Assembly: GCA_001412425.1 (NCBI GenBank)
Contig: LKUH01000316.1
Span: 1-23,591, forward strand
Direction: 5' to 3'
DNA: 23,591 bases
Origin: Candidatus Cloacimonas sp. SDB
GTDB taxonomy: Bacteria > Cloacimonadota > Cloacimonadia > Cloacimonadales > TCS61
Each line of letters opens with the position of its first letter. Positions within the stretch are counted from its first letter, which is position 1. Below are positions 15,602-23,591 of this stretch, piece by piece. A model generated the notes under the pieces. The model was not told the DNA's origin and searched no databases. It saw only the letters and a program-made list of their open reading frames with translations. The position numbers were made by a program, and so were the translations under genes.

Positions 15602-17611
15602 TTAATTAACTTCGCTTCCGGATGGCACATCTTTGTCTGGTTCCAAAATTGCCAGCTCTTCCCCATCGTGTGCCGCCATAATCATTGCCTGAGATTCAAC
15701 TCCCATAACCTTTCTGGGTTTGAGATTTATCAACATCAATACTTTCCTATTTATCAGTTTCTCAGGCTGATAAGATCTGGCTATACCCGCAACAACTGTT
15801 CTTTTTTCCCCGGCAATATCTATCAGCAGTTTTAGAAGTTTGTTAGATTTTGTTATTGCTTCAGCTTCCAGTATCTTCACTATTCTAAAATCCAGTCTGG
15901 TAAAATCATCAAATTCTATCTGCGGCTTCTGATTAATGGAAGATTCTGCTCTGTCTTCTGATTTAAGTTTTTGCAGTTGCAGTTCAATCTCTTCGTCATC
16001 TATTTTACGGAACAAGGTTACCACATCTCCGATCTCGTATTCGGTTACTATTTCAGAAATGGCTTTCCAGGTAAATTTATGGTCCAGATTAAGCATTTTA
16101 CGTAACTTTTTCATGCTTGCCGGCAGGACAGGATAGAAGACAACTGAAATTATTCTAAGTAACTCGCAACAAGTGTATAATGTCTCCAAAGCTTTAATCC
16201 TGTTGGTTTTAACTGTGATCCAGGGCTGAGTTTCATCAAAGTATTTGTTACCGCTACGCGCCAGTTCCATAATCAAACTGATAGCCTTTCTGACCTGGTA
16301 GTTTTTATAGCAGTCTGAAATATTAACAGATTTTGATACTGCTTCATTTAAAAGCCGTTTGGAGAGATCGGAAAGTTTGGGAGCTTCGATCCTGCCCTCA
16401 AAATATTTTTTGGAAAAAGCAAAAACTCGATTAGCCAGATTACCAAGCACATTAGCCAGATCGTTATTGATCTGATTCTGGAACTCTTTCCAATAAAAAT
16501 CGCTATCTTTACTTTCGGGAGCATTTGCTGCCAGATAATAGCGCATATATTCCCCATCGAAATATTTGAGGAAATCGTTTACCCAGACTGTCCAGTTCCT
16601 GGAAGTGGACATTTTTCTGCCTTCCAGATTAAGATACTCATTGGCAGGAACATCATAAGGAAGTATATAGGGCAGATCCTGTTTCATAAGAACAGCGGGC
16701 CAGATTATTGTGTGAAAGGGAATATTATCTTTGCCCAGAAAATGGATTAATCTGGTATCAGGTTCCAACCAGTATTTTTTCCATTTCTCAGGATCACCGG
16801 TCTTCTGAGCCCATTCAATGGTCGAAGAAATATACCCGATGGGGGCTTCAAACCAGACATACAGTACTTTTCCAGCAGCATTATCCAGAGGAACAGGTAC
16901 TCCCCAGTCAATGTCACGCGTAATAGCTCTTTCTTTCAAACCTTCATTCAGCCAGCCCATAATGAAATTCTTGACATTGTCTTTCCATTCACTTTTCGTA
17001 TCCAGCCAATCCCTTAATTCCTGATCAAATTTAGGTAATTCCAGATACCAGTGGGTTGTTTCTTTCAGTTGAGGAGTTTCACCTGAAATCTTGCTTTTAG
17101 GATCGATTAAATTTAAGGAATCGATCAATTTTCCACAATTGTCACACTGATCCCCCCTGGCTCCAGGCTGCTTGCAGAAGGGACAAGTTCCTTCCACATA
17201 TCTGTCAGCCAGAAAACGCTTCTGTACAGGGTCATACCACTGTTCAGTCGTTTTTTCAATAACATATCCCTTATTATAGAGACTGAGAAAAAATTCAGCT
17301 GACAATTCAGAATGGACGGGTCGGGCAGTTCCGGAAAAATTATCAAAATCTATTTCCAGACCAGCAAAACTTTGTTTAATACTATGATGATATCTATCAA
17401 CAATCTCTCTGGGAGTAACGCCCTCAGCTTCCGCTTTAATGGATATTGGCGCTCCATGTTCGTCCGATCCGCAGATAAAAATTACATCATTCTCCCGTAA
17501 TTTATTATATCGCACATAGATATCTGCCGGTAAATACGCTCCGGCTATATGCCCTATATGCAGCGGTCCATTAGCATAAGGTAATGCACTTGTTACCAGG
17601 ATCTTCTCCAC
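15602..17611 (-). CDS. metG: methionyl-tRNA synthetase with C-terminal tRNA-binding domain
   Basis: Class I synthetase that charges both initiator and elongator tRNA-Met. HIGH is exact at residues 18-21 (PYANGPLHIGH), and the second signature is KMSTS at 333-337, a variant common in some bacterial MetRS. The connective peptide has a zinc knuckle C143-x2-C146 and C156-x2-C159. Residues about 565-669 are an EMAP/Trbp111-like OB domain (LDFRIVKILEAEAI to PSGSEVN) that aids tRNA binding and dimerisation. The 669-residue length fits this long form. The start is GTG 17611 with AGGAG 5 bases upstream and leads straight into the family N-terminus. A 126-base gap separates it from archease upstream. 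Confidence 0.97.
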   Translation of the reverse strand: MEKILVTSALPYANGPLHIGHIAGAYLPADIYVRYNKLRENDVIFICGSDEHGAPISIKAEAEGVTPREIVDRYHHSIKQSFAGLEIDFDNFSGTARPVHSELSAEFFLSLYNKGYVIEKTTEQWYDPVQKRFLADRYVEGTCPFCKQPGARGDQCDNCGKLIDSLNLIDPKSKISGETPQLKETTHWYLELPKFDQELRDWLDTKSEWKDNVKNFIMGWLNEGLKERAITRDIDWGVPVPLDNAAGKVLYVWFEAPIGYISSTIEWAQKTGDPEKWKKYWLEPDTRLIHFLGKDNIPFHTIIWPAVLMKQDLPYILPYDVPANEYLNLEGRKMSTSRNWTVWVNDFLKYFDGEYMRYYLAANAPESKDSDFYWKEFQNQINNDLANVLGNLANRVFAFSKKYFEGRIEAPKLSDLSKRLLNEAVSKSVNISDCYKNYQVRKAISLIMELARSGNKYFDETQPWITVKTNRIKALETLYTCCELLRIISVVFYPVLPASMKKLRKMLNLDHKFTWKAISEIVTEYEIGDVVTLFRKIDDEEIELQLQKLKSEDRAESSINQKPQIEFDDFTRLDFRIVKILEAEAITKSNKLLKLLIDIAGEKRTVVAGIARSYQPEKLINRKVLMLINLKPRKVMGVESQAMIMAAHDGEELAILEPDKDVPSGSEVN

Positions 17612-17616
17612 AATGA

Positions 17617-17621
17617 CTCCT
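17617..17621 (-). promoter_or_regulatory. ribosome-binding site for the GTG start of metG
   Basis: AGGAG on the minus strand lies 5 bases before GTG 17611. No ATG is available near the N-terminus, and the encoded start (MEKILVTSALPYANG) is that of the family, so GTG is the real start. Confidence 0.75.
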
Positions 17622-17637
17622 AAACTTCTCTATTTTC

Positions 17638-17656
17638 AAAATTTTACGAAAATTTT
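17638..17656. repeat. AT inverted repeat upstream of metG
   Basis: Two copies of the self-complementary octamer AAAATTTT (17638-17645 and 17649-17656) flank ACG. They can form an 8-base-pair stem with a 3-base loop in the metG leader. It is all A and T and has no following T-run in either direction that would make a good terminator, so it may be chance. Confidence 0.35.
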
Positions 17657-17737
17657 AATTATTCTTATTTGCCTTACTTCAATCCGTAACAGTGATTATG
17701 GTGTCAAGAAATAAGAACATTACAGATTGAGTTAAGT

Positions 17738-18154
17738 TTATACATCACAGACAATTTCGATCATTAAAACTTCATCTTTGCGGATAATTTCTACCGCATG
17801 ATAGGTTATTGCCTTGACCTCATTTATTATCCTGTCCTCAGGTTTAAGTTGCCGATATTTAAGCTTCGCTCTCAAATTTGAATTATTCAGATTTTCAATT
17901 TTCAGATCGATGGGGAAAATTTTATCAGCAACAATAAGGTAATGAATTTCCCTAAGTAAATCAATAATCAACAGAGCCGGTTCTGCTGCTTCTATCTTGA
18001 TTAATTTCACCTGAGATACTTGATTAGAAACACTGAATTTATTCAACATGCTTTCTTTTAAAGCTTGAAACGAATTAAGGCATAATTCTTGCATATCTCT
18101 GCCATAAACCCGAAAAGCATAATCGGCAGTGTGAGGTAATATCTTCCATTTCAT
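17738..18154 (-). CDS. archease, activator of RNA ligase RtcB
   Basis: Small (138-residue) archease protein. The family lets RtcB turn over many times by speeding its guanylylation, and widens its nucleotide use. The N-terminal signature is PHTADYAFRVYG with H8 and D11. The C-terminal signature is NEVKAITYHAVEI, followed by a final hydrophobic strand, both typical of the fold. It lies 23 bases downstream of rtcB on the same strand, the expected pairing. The ATG has only a weak GGA-type site upstream. The context makes the call strong although the protein is short. Confidence 0.92.
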   Translation of the reverse strand: MKWKILPHTADYAFRVYGRDMQELCLNSFQALKESMLNKFSVSNQVSQVKLIKIEAAEPALLIIDLLREIHYLIVADKIFPIDLKIENLNNSNLRAKLKYRQLKPEDRIINEVKAITYHAVEIIRKDEVLMIEIVCDV

Positions 18155-18177
18155 TGGTTAATCTATCCAGGTCGCCA

Positions 18178-19623
18178 TCAGCCCTTGATAACAGCCATAG
18201 GCAGTGTTCTGGCGATTTTCTGCACAATACCTGCTTCCGCCATTACATTCACTACTTCACTTACATCTTTATAAGCGGAACTCATCTCTTCCAGAATGGT
18301 ATGATTGGAAGCTGCTTTCACTATTATGCCTTTGAAATCAAGATCGTGTTGCACCTGCCTGATATTACTGCTTTTTCTGGCTTTGTTTCGACTCATCACC
18401 CTACCAGCACCGTGACAGGAGCTGCCAAAAGTTTCCAGCATTGCATTGTCCGTTCCCACACAAAGATAACTCTCAGTTCCCATATCACCTGGAATTATGA
18501 CAGGCTGACCGGTTTTTTTATATTTTGAAGCAAGGGAGGCATTTTCAGGACCTAAAGCTCTGGTAGCTCCTTTTCTATGAACACAAACCCGCTTCAATGT
18601 CCCATCGATAAAATGATCTTCGAATTTAGCAATATTATGGCTGACATCGTAAATCAGCTCAAATCCGAGAGTAGAATTGCTGATTCTAAGTTCTTTCATT
18701 AGACATCGTTCCACCAAATTCATTATGATCTGTCTGTTAGCCCAGGCAAAATTTGCTGCAGCAGCCATAGCTCCGTAATAATCCTCACCCAGTTCAGATC
18801 GGATATAAGCACAAGCCAGTTGTTTATCCGGCAGATCAAATCCCAACTGAGCAAAATTACTTACCATTTTATAAACGTAATCATCACAGATTTGGTGTCC
18901 AATTCCTCTGGAACCGGTGTGTATCATCACAATAACCTGGTCTTTCTTTAACCTGAATTGATCTGCAATTCCTTCATTAAAAATGTCACTTATCCTACCC
19001 AATTCGATAAAATGATTACCCGAACCCAGAGTACCAACCTGATTTGAACCCCGCTTCAATGCTTTCGAACTCACTTTTTCCGGATCAGCTTCAGCCAGAC
19101 AGCCATTTTCTTCGATAGCTTCAAGATCTGTTTCCAGTCCAAATCCTTTGTTTACAGCCCATTTAGCGCCTTCACACAGTAATTCTTTCAGTTCGCGGTG
19201 TGTCAGTGCCGAAATGGCATTTTTGGAACCTACACCGGTCGGTATGGCCTTAAAAAGGGCATCAGCCAGTTGAGGAAGTTTTTGTTTTATATCTGAATAG
19301 TTGAGATCTGTTTTTATAAATCTAACACCGCAGTTGATATCGTAACCCACACCTCCCGGAGATATCACTCCGTGTTCGGCATCCATAGCGGCTACTCCTC
19401 CAATAGGAAAGCCATAGCCCCAGTGAATATCCGGCATAGCCAGGGAAAACTTCTGAATACCGGGCAAATGAGCTACGTTTTTTACCTGATCGATAGCATT
19501 GTCTTTAAATATGGAGACCAGGAGTTTTTTATTCAGATAGATTCTACCCGGAACCCTCATACTGCCTGTTCGAGGAATTTCCCACAAATTTTGGGATACT
19601 GGTTTAAGATTAGAAAGCTCCAT
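18178..19623 (-). CDS. rtcB: RNA-splicing ligase RtcB
   Basis: GTP- and Mn-dependent ligase that joins 2',3'-cyclic phosphate (or 3'-phosphate) ends to 5'-OH ends; used for tRNA splicing in archaea and RNA repair in bacteria. The 481 residues hold all the active-site residues: D95 and C98 (GGVGYDINCG), H204 (GSGNHFIE), H235 (MIHTGSRG), H329 (YDVSHN) and the guanylate-accepting H404 (SSCHGAGRVMSR). C98, H329 and H404 fall at the same numbers as in the well-studied Pyrococcus horikoshii enzyme, as I recall them. No intein is present. The gene begins 5 bases after the TPR gene and precedes archease. No rtcR-type sigma54 regulator or rtcA is nearby, so expression looks constitutive within the nadE cluster. 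Confidence 0.97.
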   Translation of the reverse strand: MELSNLKPVSQNLWEIPRTGSMRVPGRIYLNKKLLVSIFKDNAIDQVKNVAHLPGIQKFSLAMPDIHWGYGFPIGGVAAMDAEHGVISPGGVGYDINCGVRFIKTDLNYSDIKQKLPQLADALFKAIPTGVGSKNAISALTHRELKELLCEGAKWAVNKGFGLETDLEAIEENGCLAEADPEKVSSKALKRGSNQVGTLGSGNHFIELGRISDIFNEGIADQFRLKKDQVIVMIHTGSRGIGHQICDDYVYKMVSNFAQLGFDLPDKQLACAYIRSELGEDYYGAMAAAANFAWANRQIIMNLVERCLMKELRISNSTLGFELIYDVSHNIAKFEDHFIDGTLKRVCVHRKGATRALGPENASLASKYKKTGQPVIIPGDMGTESYLCVGTDNAMLETFGSSCHGAGRVMSRNKARKSSNIRQVQHDLDFKGIIVKAASNHTILEEMSSAYKDVSEVVNVMAEAGIVQKIARTLPMAVIKG

Positions 19624-19628
19624 GTTGA

Positions 19629-20843
19629 TTAAGGGTTGAGAGTTTCCAACCGTTCCAGATTTTTTCTGGCTATTTCATTTTCACTGTTTATTTCCAGACA
19701 CTGGTCTAATAATTTCTTAGCTGCGGAATAATCACCTTGATCTATATGAATTGAGGCCAGATTGTTCATTGATTTTATTTCTTCCGGTTCAGCATTCAGT
19801 ATTTCACGGTAAAGAACTTTCGCTTTAGTATATTTTTTTTGAGAATGTAGAACATAAGCATAATTATATTTAGCTTCAGTAAAATCGGGATCTATCTCTA
19901 CTGCATTTAAGAAAAATTCTTCAGCTTTCTGTTGATTATTTGCGAAAGTGTAATATAGACCCCAGTAATAATGCAGATCTGCACTATCGGGAAAAATAGC
20001 AGAATATTTCTTCAGCAGAGGAAAAACCTCGTTGATCTTATTGGAGGAAAGCAGAAGTGCGATCTGTTTTACAGCTTCATTTTCACCATTATATAATTCC
20101 GGTTTTCCATAAATCCTGCCAACAACAAACCAGTCTGTTCCAATTAATTCCAATATCAAAGAAATTTCATATCTGCCATTTATTTCCAGAAAGACAATTC
20201 CGGTTTTTTTACTCTCAGCAAGAGCAGAAGAGATAAGATCATAATGCTTCATTTTTTTCAGGATCTTGTCAGAAGTTATTCTATTAAGATAATTTGACCA
20301 AAGGTCTTGATCAGCAAATTTATTTTTTATATTTACTAACTCAAATGTTTTATCCCATTCATAAGAAATAATCAGATCAAGATATTCAGCTGCAATAGTT
20401 TCAAAGTTTTTTTTGAGGGAATGAATTATCAGATCAGCTAGATTGAGTCTTTGTTTCAGGTATTGCATAGGAACATACTCAGGTATTGTAAAACTGTTAA
20501 AAAAAGTAGTGATCTGCTGTTTCCCCTCTTCTGTTTCAGCCAGTTCAGCCGGAGTTTTATTATTCCAGAAATCCTGAGGTGAGGTTATCCATTTATCAAT
20601 TTCTTTTTTCAGCAGATCGGTAAATTCCGTTTGAGAATCTGCGTTGGTTTTGAATTCAAAGAAAATTCCCTTACCGTTCCGCTGATTTTTTTTGAGAGCA
20701 TAACGGCAGTTTTGTGAACATTTCAGGTCAACCCTTAATATGTTGCAGTCATTCCAGCAGATGTTGCCTTCCAGCCTTATACAGAACCTGTTCCCTTTTC
20801 TTTTTCTGCAGATCTTACATCTGTCCGAATTGAATAATTTCAA
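19629..20843 (-). CDS. Cys-rich N-terminal domain protein with TPR repeats
   Basis: I do not recognise this 404-residue protein as a named family. Residues 9-46 hold seven cysteines (9, 12, 21, 29, 33, 42 and 46), starting CKICRKRKGNRFC and ending KCSQNCRYAL, which looks like a zinc- or Fe-S-binding module. A helical and beta-strand middle (about 100-270) is unassigned. Residues about 285-400 form three to four tetratricopeptide repeats (DLHYYWGLYYTFANNQQKAE, EAKYNYAYVLHSQKKYTKAK, SMNNLASIHIDQGDYSAAKK). The start is TTG 20843: the codon before it is a stop, GGGGG lies 4 bases upstream, and no other start precedes the first cysteine. It is followed 5 bases later by rtcB, hinting at a partnership in RNA repair, which is unproven. 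Confidence 0.8.
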   Translation of the reverse strand: MKLFNSDRCKICRKRKGNRFCIRLEGNICWNDCNILRVDLKCSQNCRYALKKNQRNGKGIFFEFKTNADSQTEFTDLLKKEIDKWITSPQDFWNNKTPAELAETEEGKQQITTFFNSFTIPEYVPMQYLKQRLNLADLIIHSLKKNFETIAAEYLDLIISYEWDKTFELVNIKNKFADQDLWSNYLNRITSDKILKKMKHYDLISSALAESKKTGIVFLEINGRYEISLILELIGTDWFVVGRIYGKPELYNGENEAVKQIALLLSSNKINEVFPLLKKYSAIFPDSADLHYYWGLYYTFANNQQKAEEFFLNAVEIDPDFTEAKYNYAYVLHSQKKYTKAKVLYREILNAEPEEIKSMNNLASIHIDQGDYSAAKKLLDQCLEINSENEIARKNLERLETLNP

Positions 20844-20847
20844 TTAT

Positions 20848-20852
20848 CCCCC
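20848..20852 (-). promoter_or_regulatory. ribosome-binding site for the TTG start of the TPR gene
   Basis: GGGGG on the minus strand lies 4 bases before TTG 20843 in the 11-base gap after the upstream gene. It can pair with the anti-Shine-Dalgarno CCUCC using one G-U pair. A stop codon directly before the TTG rules out a longer frame. Confidence 0.55.
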
Positions 20853-20854
20853 GA

Positions 20855-22699
20855 TTATTGGTTGAATTGTTTAAGCAGGTCATCCAGTTCATTCCCCAGT
20901 TTTTCTCCTGCCTCATTTTCAAGTTTCTGCTTTTCCACCTCAATTCTGTTCTCAATCTCTTTTTTCTTCTGTTCAATTCTATTTTTCTGTTCATTAATTC
21001 TGACATTAATCTCATCTATTTTGTTCTGAAGTTTTGTGTTATTCGTATTAATGTACGATTCCGCCTGATCTTTATATTTATCCATTTCAGCGTAAACTCT
21101 TTTCTCGATCTCCGCTTTTGCCCGAGTTATTTCATCCTGCACTACCTTTTTTAACTGAGAAGAAATCAATTTATCCAGATTGCTGCTTAAACTGAAGGTA
21201 TAATTCTTTTCTTTTTGAGTTATACCAGCATCAAAAGTAATTTTATCAATAGCTTCCGAAATTGATCTGGAAATCCTGACAAGTCTTTCATCCATTTCGG
21301 GTTGTGAAGTATAATCAAATTGAATATTTTCTGCTTCAAATCCCACCGTTATCTTGATAAGTTCATCAGTTAAGTTCAAGTTAGAAAATAATTTCGCAGT
21401 TCCTCTTTTCAGCTTTCCGGGAAGCAGATCAAAGTTAGCCAGAGTCAAGTCTCTGATAGGAATTTCATCAGCATAAATATTTACTATATCCTGAGATATA
21501 TCAGAACGGTGATCAAAAAGACCATTAATAGAGAGATTTCCGATCTTTTCATCTTTTCCGGCCAGTTTAAGATCAAGCGGTTTACCAGTTTTTTTCTGAT
21601 CACTGGAAATATTGAAAATATTCCCGCTTAATCTCAGTTGTTCATCGGGATAAGCTGAAACAGAAATCTCTTTTATCCAGAAGGCTGGTAAATGTGGCAT
21701 ACGCTCTTTCCCGGGAGCAGCTTTTTTTTCATCTGACAAATTTCTGATATTTTCGATTTGAACCAAAATAGCCATAACACCCTCGGTAACTCGCTCACCA
21801 AACAGCATCAGGGCAATTTTCTGGATCGAGACATCAGGAAGTCTGGCCAGTTCAACAGCATTTTCATAATCAGCCTTGATCCACTTGGGGACATCATTAT
21901 ACAATGTTTTCAACCTTTTCAGATCATTTTCTAACTGCCCTTTGTTAGTCTTGATCTCTTCATATAAATATTTGGTGGTATTATAAGAATCCACTGCCAG
22001 AGTAAGATTCTGTTGAATTTGGATCAGATTATCCATTTCTTCAACATTAATATTTTTAATATTGGTTTCCACCTGCTTAATCCGTTCTTCATAATCATTA
22101 CTCTCGATAAGATTATTCCAGAAAGCATATCTGTCTTCCGCAATTTCTTTAATGGAATCCGCTTTAGCGGGAGTATGAAAATTGAACTCTTCCAACAGAG
22201 AATTTACATCGATTTTTGTTTTGAGAAAATCGGGATTGAAAACCGGAATTCTCTCCTTTTCTCTTTCCAGATTGGCCATTAAAGCCTGCATTAATTTTGA
22301 CGGTTCCGCTTTCGTTATATCTTTTTTCTCAATGGCGCCGTCACTTGTTCTATCAGTATTGAAACGCATATCTTCCAACTGCATTTTTTCTATGAGAATT
22401 TTACTGGCAAACAGCGGTCTGAAAGCCAATTCAAAATCACATTTACCTGTCTCGAAAAGATTCTCCCAGGTATCTTGATTATTGGTGAATTGCAGTCTTT
22501 CCCAACTGATGTGTAATTTGAAAGGTTTTAAATAAACGCCGTCAACTTCCACTTTGGCACCTGCCACTTTTGAACCGGCAGTTTCTATCAGATAATCAGC
22601 GATAGGATTTCTGAAAATTATCAAAGCAGCTACTAATACAATTATTAATAAGAAAAAAATAACGAGTATTCTAAAAATTCCCTTAAATAATCTTTTCAT
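20855..22699 (-). CDS. TIGR03545-like, AsmA-related envelope protein
   Basis: A 614-residue protein with an N-terminal membrane anchor (about residues 9-29, FRILVIFFLLIIVLVAALII). Next comes an AsmA-like start (RNPIADYLIETAGSKVAGAK, then a beta-rich segment with RPLFASKILIEKMQLEDMRF). A helical, coiled-coil-prone middle covers about 190-280, followed by another beta-rich part (330-470). A long charged coiled coil fills about 520-610. This order fits TIGR03545, a family of unknown function that I recall as restricted to outer-membrane bacteria and often paired with a TIGR03546 membrane protein; no such partner is next to it here. The bulk probably lies in the periplasm. It starts at ATG with GAGGAGAAGGT just upstream, 9 bases after nadE. 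The family call is moderate. Confidence 0.72.
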   Translation of the reverse strand: MKRLFKGIFRILVIFFLLIIVLVAALIIFRNPIADYLIETAGSKVAGAKVEVDGVYLKPFKLHISWERLQFTNNQDTWENLFETGKCDFELAFRPLFASKILIEKMQLEDMRFNTDRTSDGAIEKKDITKAEPSKLMQALMANLEREKERIPVFNPDFLKTKIDVNSLLEEFNFHTPAKADSIKEIAEDRYAFWNNLIESNDYEERIKQVETNIKNINVEEMDNLIQIQQNLTLAVDSYNTTKYLYEEIKTNKGQLENDLKRLKTLYNDVPKWIKADYENAVELARLPDVSIQKIALMLFGERVTEGVMAILVQIENIRNLSDEKKAAPGKERMPHLPAFWIKEISVSAYPDEQLRLSGNIFNISSDQKKTGKPLDLKLAGKDEKIGNLSINGLFDHRSDISQDIVNIYADEIPIRDLTLANFDLLPGKLKRGTAKLFSNLNLTDELIKITVGFEAENIQFDYTSQPEMDERLVRISRSISEAIDKITFDAGITQKEKNYTFSLSSNLDKLISSQLKKVVQDEITRAKAEIEKRVYAEMDKYKDQAESYINTNNTKLQNKIDEINVRINEQKNRIEQKKKEIENRIEVEKQKLENEAGEKLGNELDDLLKQFNQ

Positions 22700-22708
22700 A
22701 CCTTCTCC

Positions 22709-23479
22709 TCATTTTTTTTTCGGAACCGGAGGCATTTTTCGTTTAAAATCTGAGTTTGAGACCATCTTCAATACTTTCTCGATCTCACCTTCGGTTACAC
22801 CAGTAGCCAATATTTCTTTTTTATCTTTGCCTATTTCGATTAAATTGAACAAAATATTGTCCAATACAGCATAACTTATGCCCATCTCAGCTTCGTCCGT
22901 CTGTGATTCCCATAAATCGGCTGTGGGGCTTTTGTCAATGATCACTTTCGGAATCTGCAAAACACGGGCGATCTCTTTCACTTCAGTTTTATAAAGATGT
23001 CCAATCGGTTCAAAAGCACAGGCATTATCACCATATTGAGTGCAGTAGCCTATCATGAGTTCGGATTTGTTTCCCGTTCCGGCCACTAAAGCTCGATATT
23101 TCGCTGAAAGATCAAATAAAATACACATTCTAACCCTGGCCATCATATTTCCCTTTCTTAATAAATCCGCATCAGAGTCATAGGTATTAAAATAAACGTC
23201 CACTATGGGACTTATGTCAATTATCCTGCTGGAGATCTCTAACTGTTCAGCCAGCAGCTTAGCATGTGCCAGACTGTCAGGATGGCTCTTTTTGTAGGGC
23301 AGCATTACACCGATCACGTTTTTATTACCCACAGCTTTTACAGATAACGCAGCAGTAACTGCCGAATCTATCCCGCCCGATAAACCTACAATAATCTTCT
23401 CATAACCGGCTTTCAGCAATTGCTGTTGAATGAAACCAGTTATATTCTCAATATTTATTTCCAGATTAATTTGTCTCAA
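22709..23479 (-). CDS. nadE: NH3-dependent NAD+ synthetase
   Basis: Last step of NAD biosynthesis: adenylates deamido-NAD and amidates it. The 256 residues hold only the synthetase domain, so ammonia rather than glutamine is the nitrogen source unless a separate amidotransferase exists. The PP-loop is SGGIDS at 34-39. Other family signs are GTGNKSELMIGYCTQYGDNA and KSPTADLWESQTDEAEMG, which form the substrate and acidic loops. The start is TTG 23479 with AGGAG 9 bases upstream; no ATG occurs before the PP-loop, and an in-frame stop lies 15 bases upstream. It leads the nadE, TIGR03545-like, TPR, rtcB and archease cluster, and a good promoter lies directly upstream. Confidence 0.96.
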   Translation of the reverse strand: MRQINLEINIENITGFIQQQLLKAGYEKIIVGLSGGIDSAVTAALSVKAVGNKNVIGVMLPYKKSHPDSLAHAKLLAEQLEISSRIIDISPIVDVYFNTYDSDADLLRKGNMMARVRMCILFDLSAKYRALVAGTGNKSELMIGYCTQYGDNACAFEPIGHLYKTEVKEIARVLQIPKVIIDKSPTADLWESQTDEAEMGISYAVLDNILFNLIEIGKDKKEILATGVTEGEIEKVLKMVSNSDFKRKMPPVPKKK

Positions 23480-23488
23480 AGTTACACA

Positions 23489-23493
23489 CTCCT
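23489..23493 (-). promoter_or_regulatory. ribosome-binding site for the TTG start of nadE
   Basis: AGGAG on the minus strand lies 9 bases before TTG 23479, the only start codon in frame before the PP-loop region. Confidence 0.65.
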
Positions 23494-23511
23494 ATCATGA
23501 TTCTGCTATTT

Positions 23512-23540
23512 TTTATATTTCATACTGATATTCGAGTCAA
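23512..23540 (-). promoter_or_regulatory. sigma70-type promoter of the nadE cluster
   Basis: Minus-strand TTGACT (23535-23540, five of six) and TATAAA (23512-23517, five of six) are separated by exactly 17 bases. Transcription would start near 23505, giving a leader of about 25 bases that holds the AGGAG site. This is the best promoter match in the window. The remaining bases to 23591 are AT-rich and show nothing else I can name. Confidence 0.6.
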
Positions 23541-23591
23541 GTCTAATTTATCTTTTTAGAATAATTTTTTTGTTCATGAAATTTTTAAAAA

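Noticed and set aside
17612..17737. SAM or methionine riboswitch, or a TTGACA promoter, before metG
   Set aside because: No conserved riboswitch core or multi-stem layout is visible. TTGACA at 17702-17707 is perfect, but no acceptable -10 lies 16-18 bases on, so it is not called as a promoter.
18154..18528. Plus-strand frame of 124 codons overlapping rtcB
   Set aside because: It is antisense to the highly conserved C-terminal half of RtcB, which explains the open frame; no independent support.
20815..21015. Arginine-rich 66-residue minus-strand frame
   Set aside because: It is a shifted-frame reading of the coiled-coil end of the TIGR03545-like gene and runs across that gene's end; its composition is explained by the Lys/Glu-rich codons of the real gene.
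1..23591. CRISPR array, insertion sequence, prophage, toxin-antitoxin or defence island
   Set aside because: No spaced direct repeats, transposase or integrase frames, terminal inverted repeats, or defence-type domains were seen; the genes are packed housekeeping genes.

Overview
The window is a dense stretch of bacterial chromosome with 20 protein genes, almost no spacer DNA, and no tRNA, rRNA, CRISPR, insertion sequence or phage gene that I can see. The DNA is AT-rich. The host is a diderm (Gram-negative-type) bacterium: it has a Kdo transferase for lipid A (waaA) and a TIGR03545/AsmA-like envelope protein. The housekeeping repertoire, the AmrS radical-SAM enzyme, the archease/RtcB pair and the frequent GTG/TTG starts would fit a member of the FCB group, perhaps Candidatus Cloacimonadota. 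That placement is inference from general resemblance, not proof.

Layout. Bases 76-6040 are a plus-strand run: valS, a DUF1232/YkvA-like membrane protein, rdgB (NTP house-cleaning), a phosphomannomutase/phosphoglucomutase (manB/algC type) and a class I methyltransferase. It meets the minus-strand genes tail to tail at 6037-6040, where the two stop codons overlap. Everything from 6037 to 23479 is on the minus strand and is read right to left: nadE, TIGR03545-like protein, Cys-rich TPR protein, rtcB, archease (one tight cluster with a good promoter before nadE); metG after a 126-base gap; an amino-acid permease fused to a PTS EIIA-like domain and miaB; then, after a 275-base gap with a probable promoter, yicC, a small two-helix membrane protein, rnr, waaA, amrS and a NusG-domain-II membrane protein.

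Themes. Translation and RNA metabolism dominate: two aminoacyl-tRNA synthetases, a tRNA thiomethylase (MiaB), an RNA ligase with its activator (RtcB and archease), and two ribonucleases (YicC, RNase R) with an unknown membrane protein wedged between them. Envelope work (waaA, TIGR03545-like, sugar-phosphate mutase) is interleaved.

I did not find an obvious new defence or mobile system. The points most worth a second look are the permease-EIIA fusion with its conserved phospho-acceptor histidine, the unknown membrane protein coupled to yicC and rnr, the seven-cysteine TPR protein directly upstream of rtcB, and overlapping alternative hairpins in the miaB-yicC gap.
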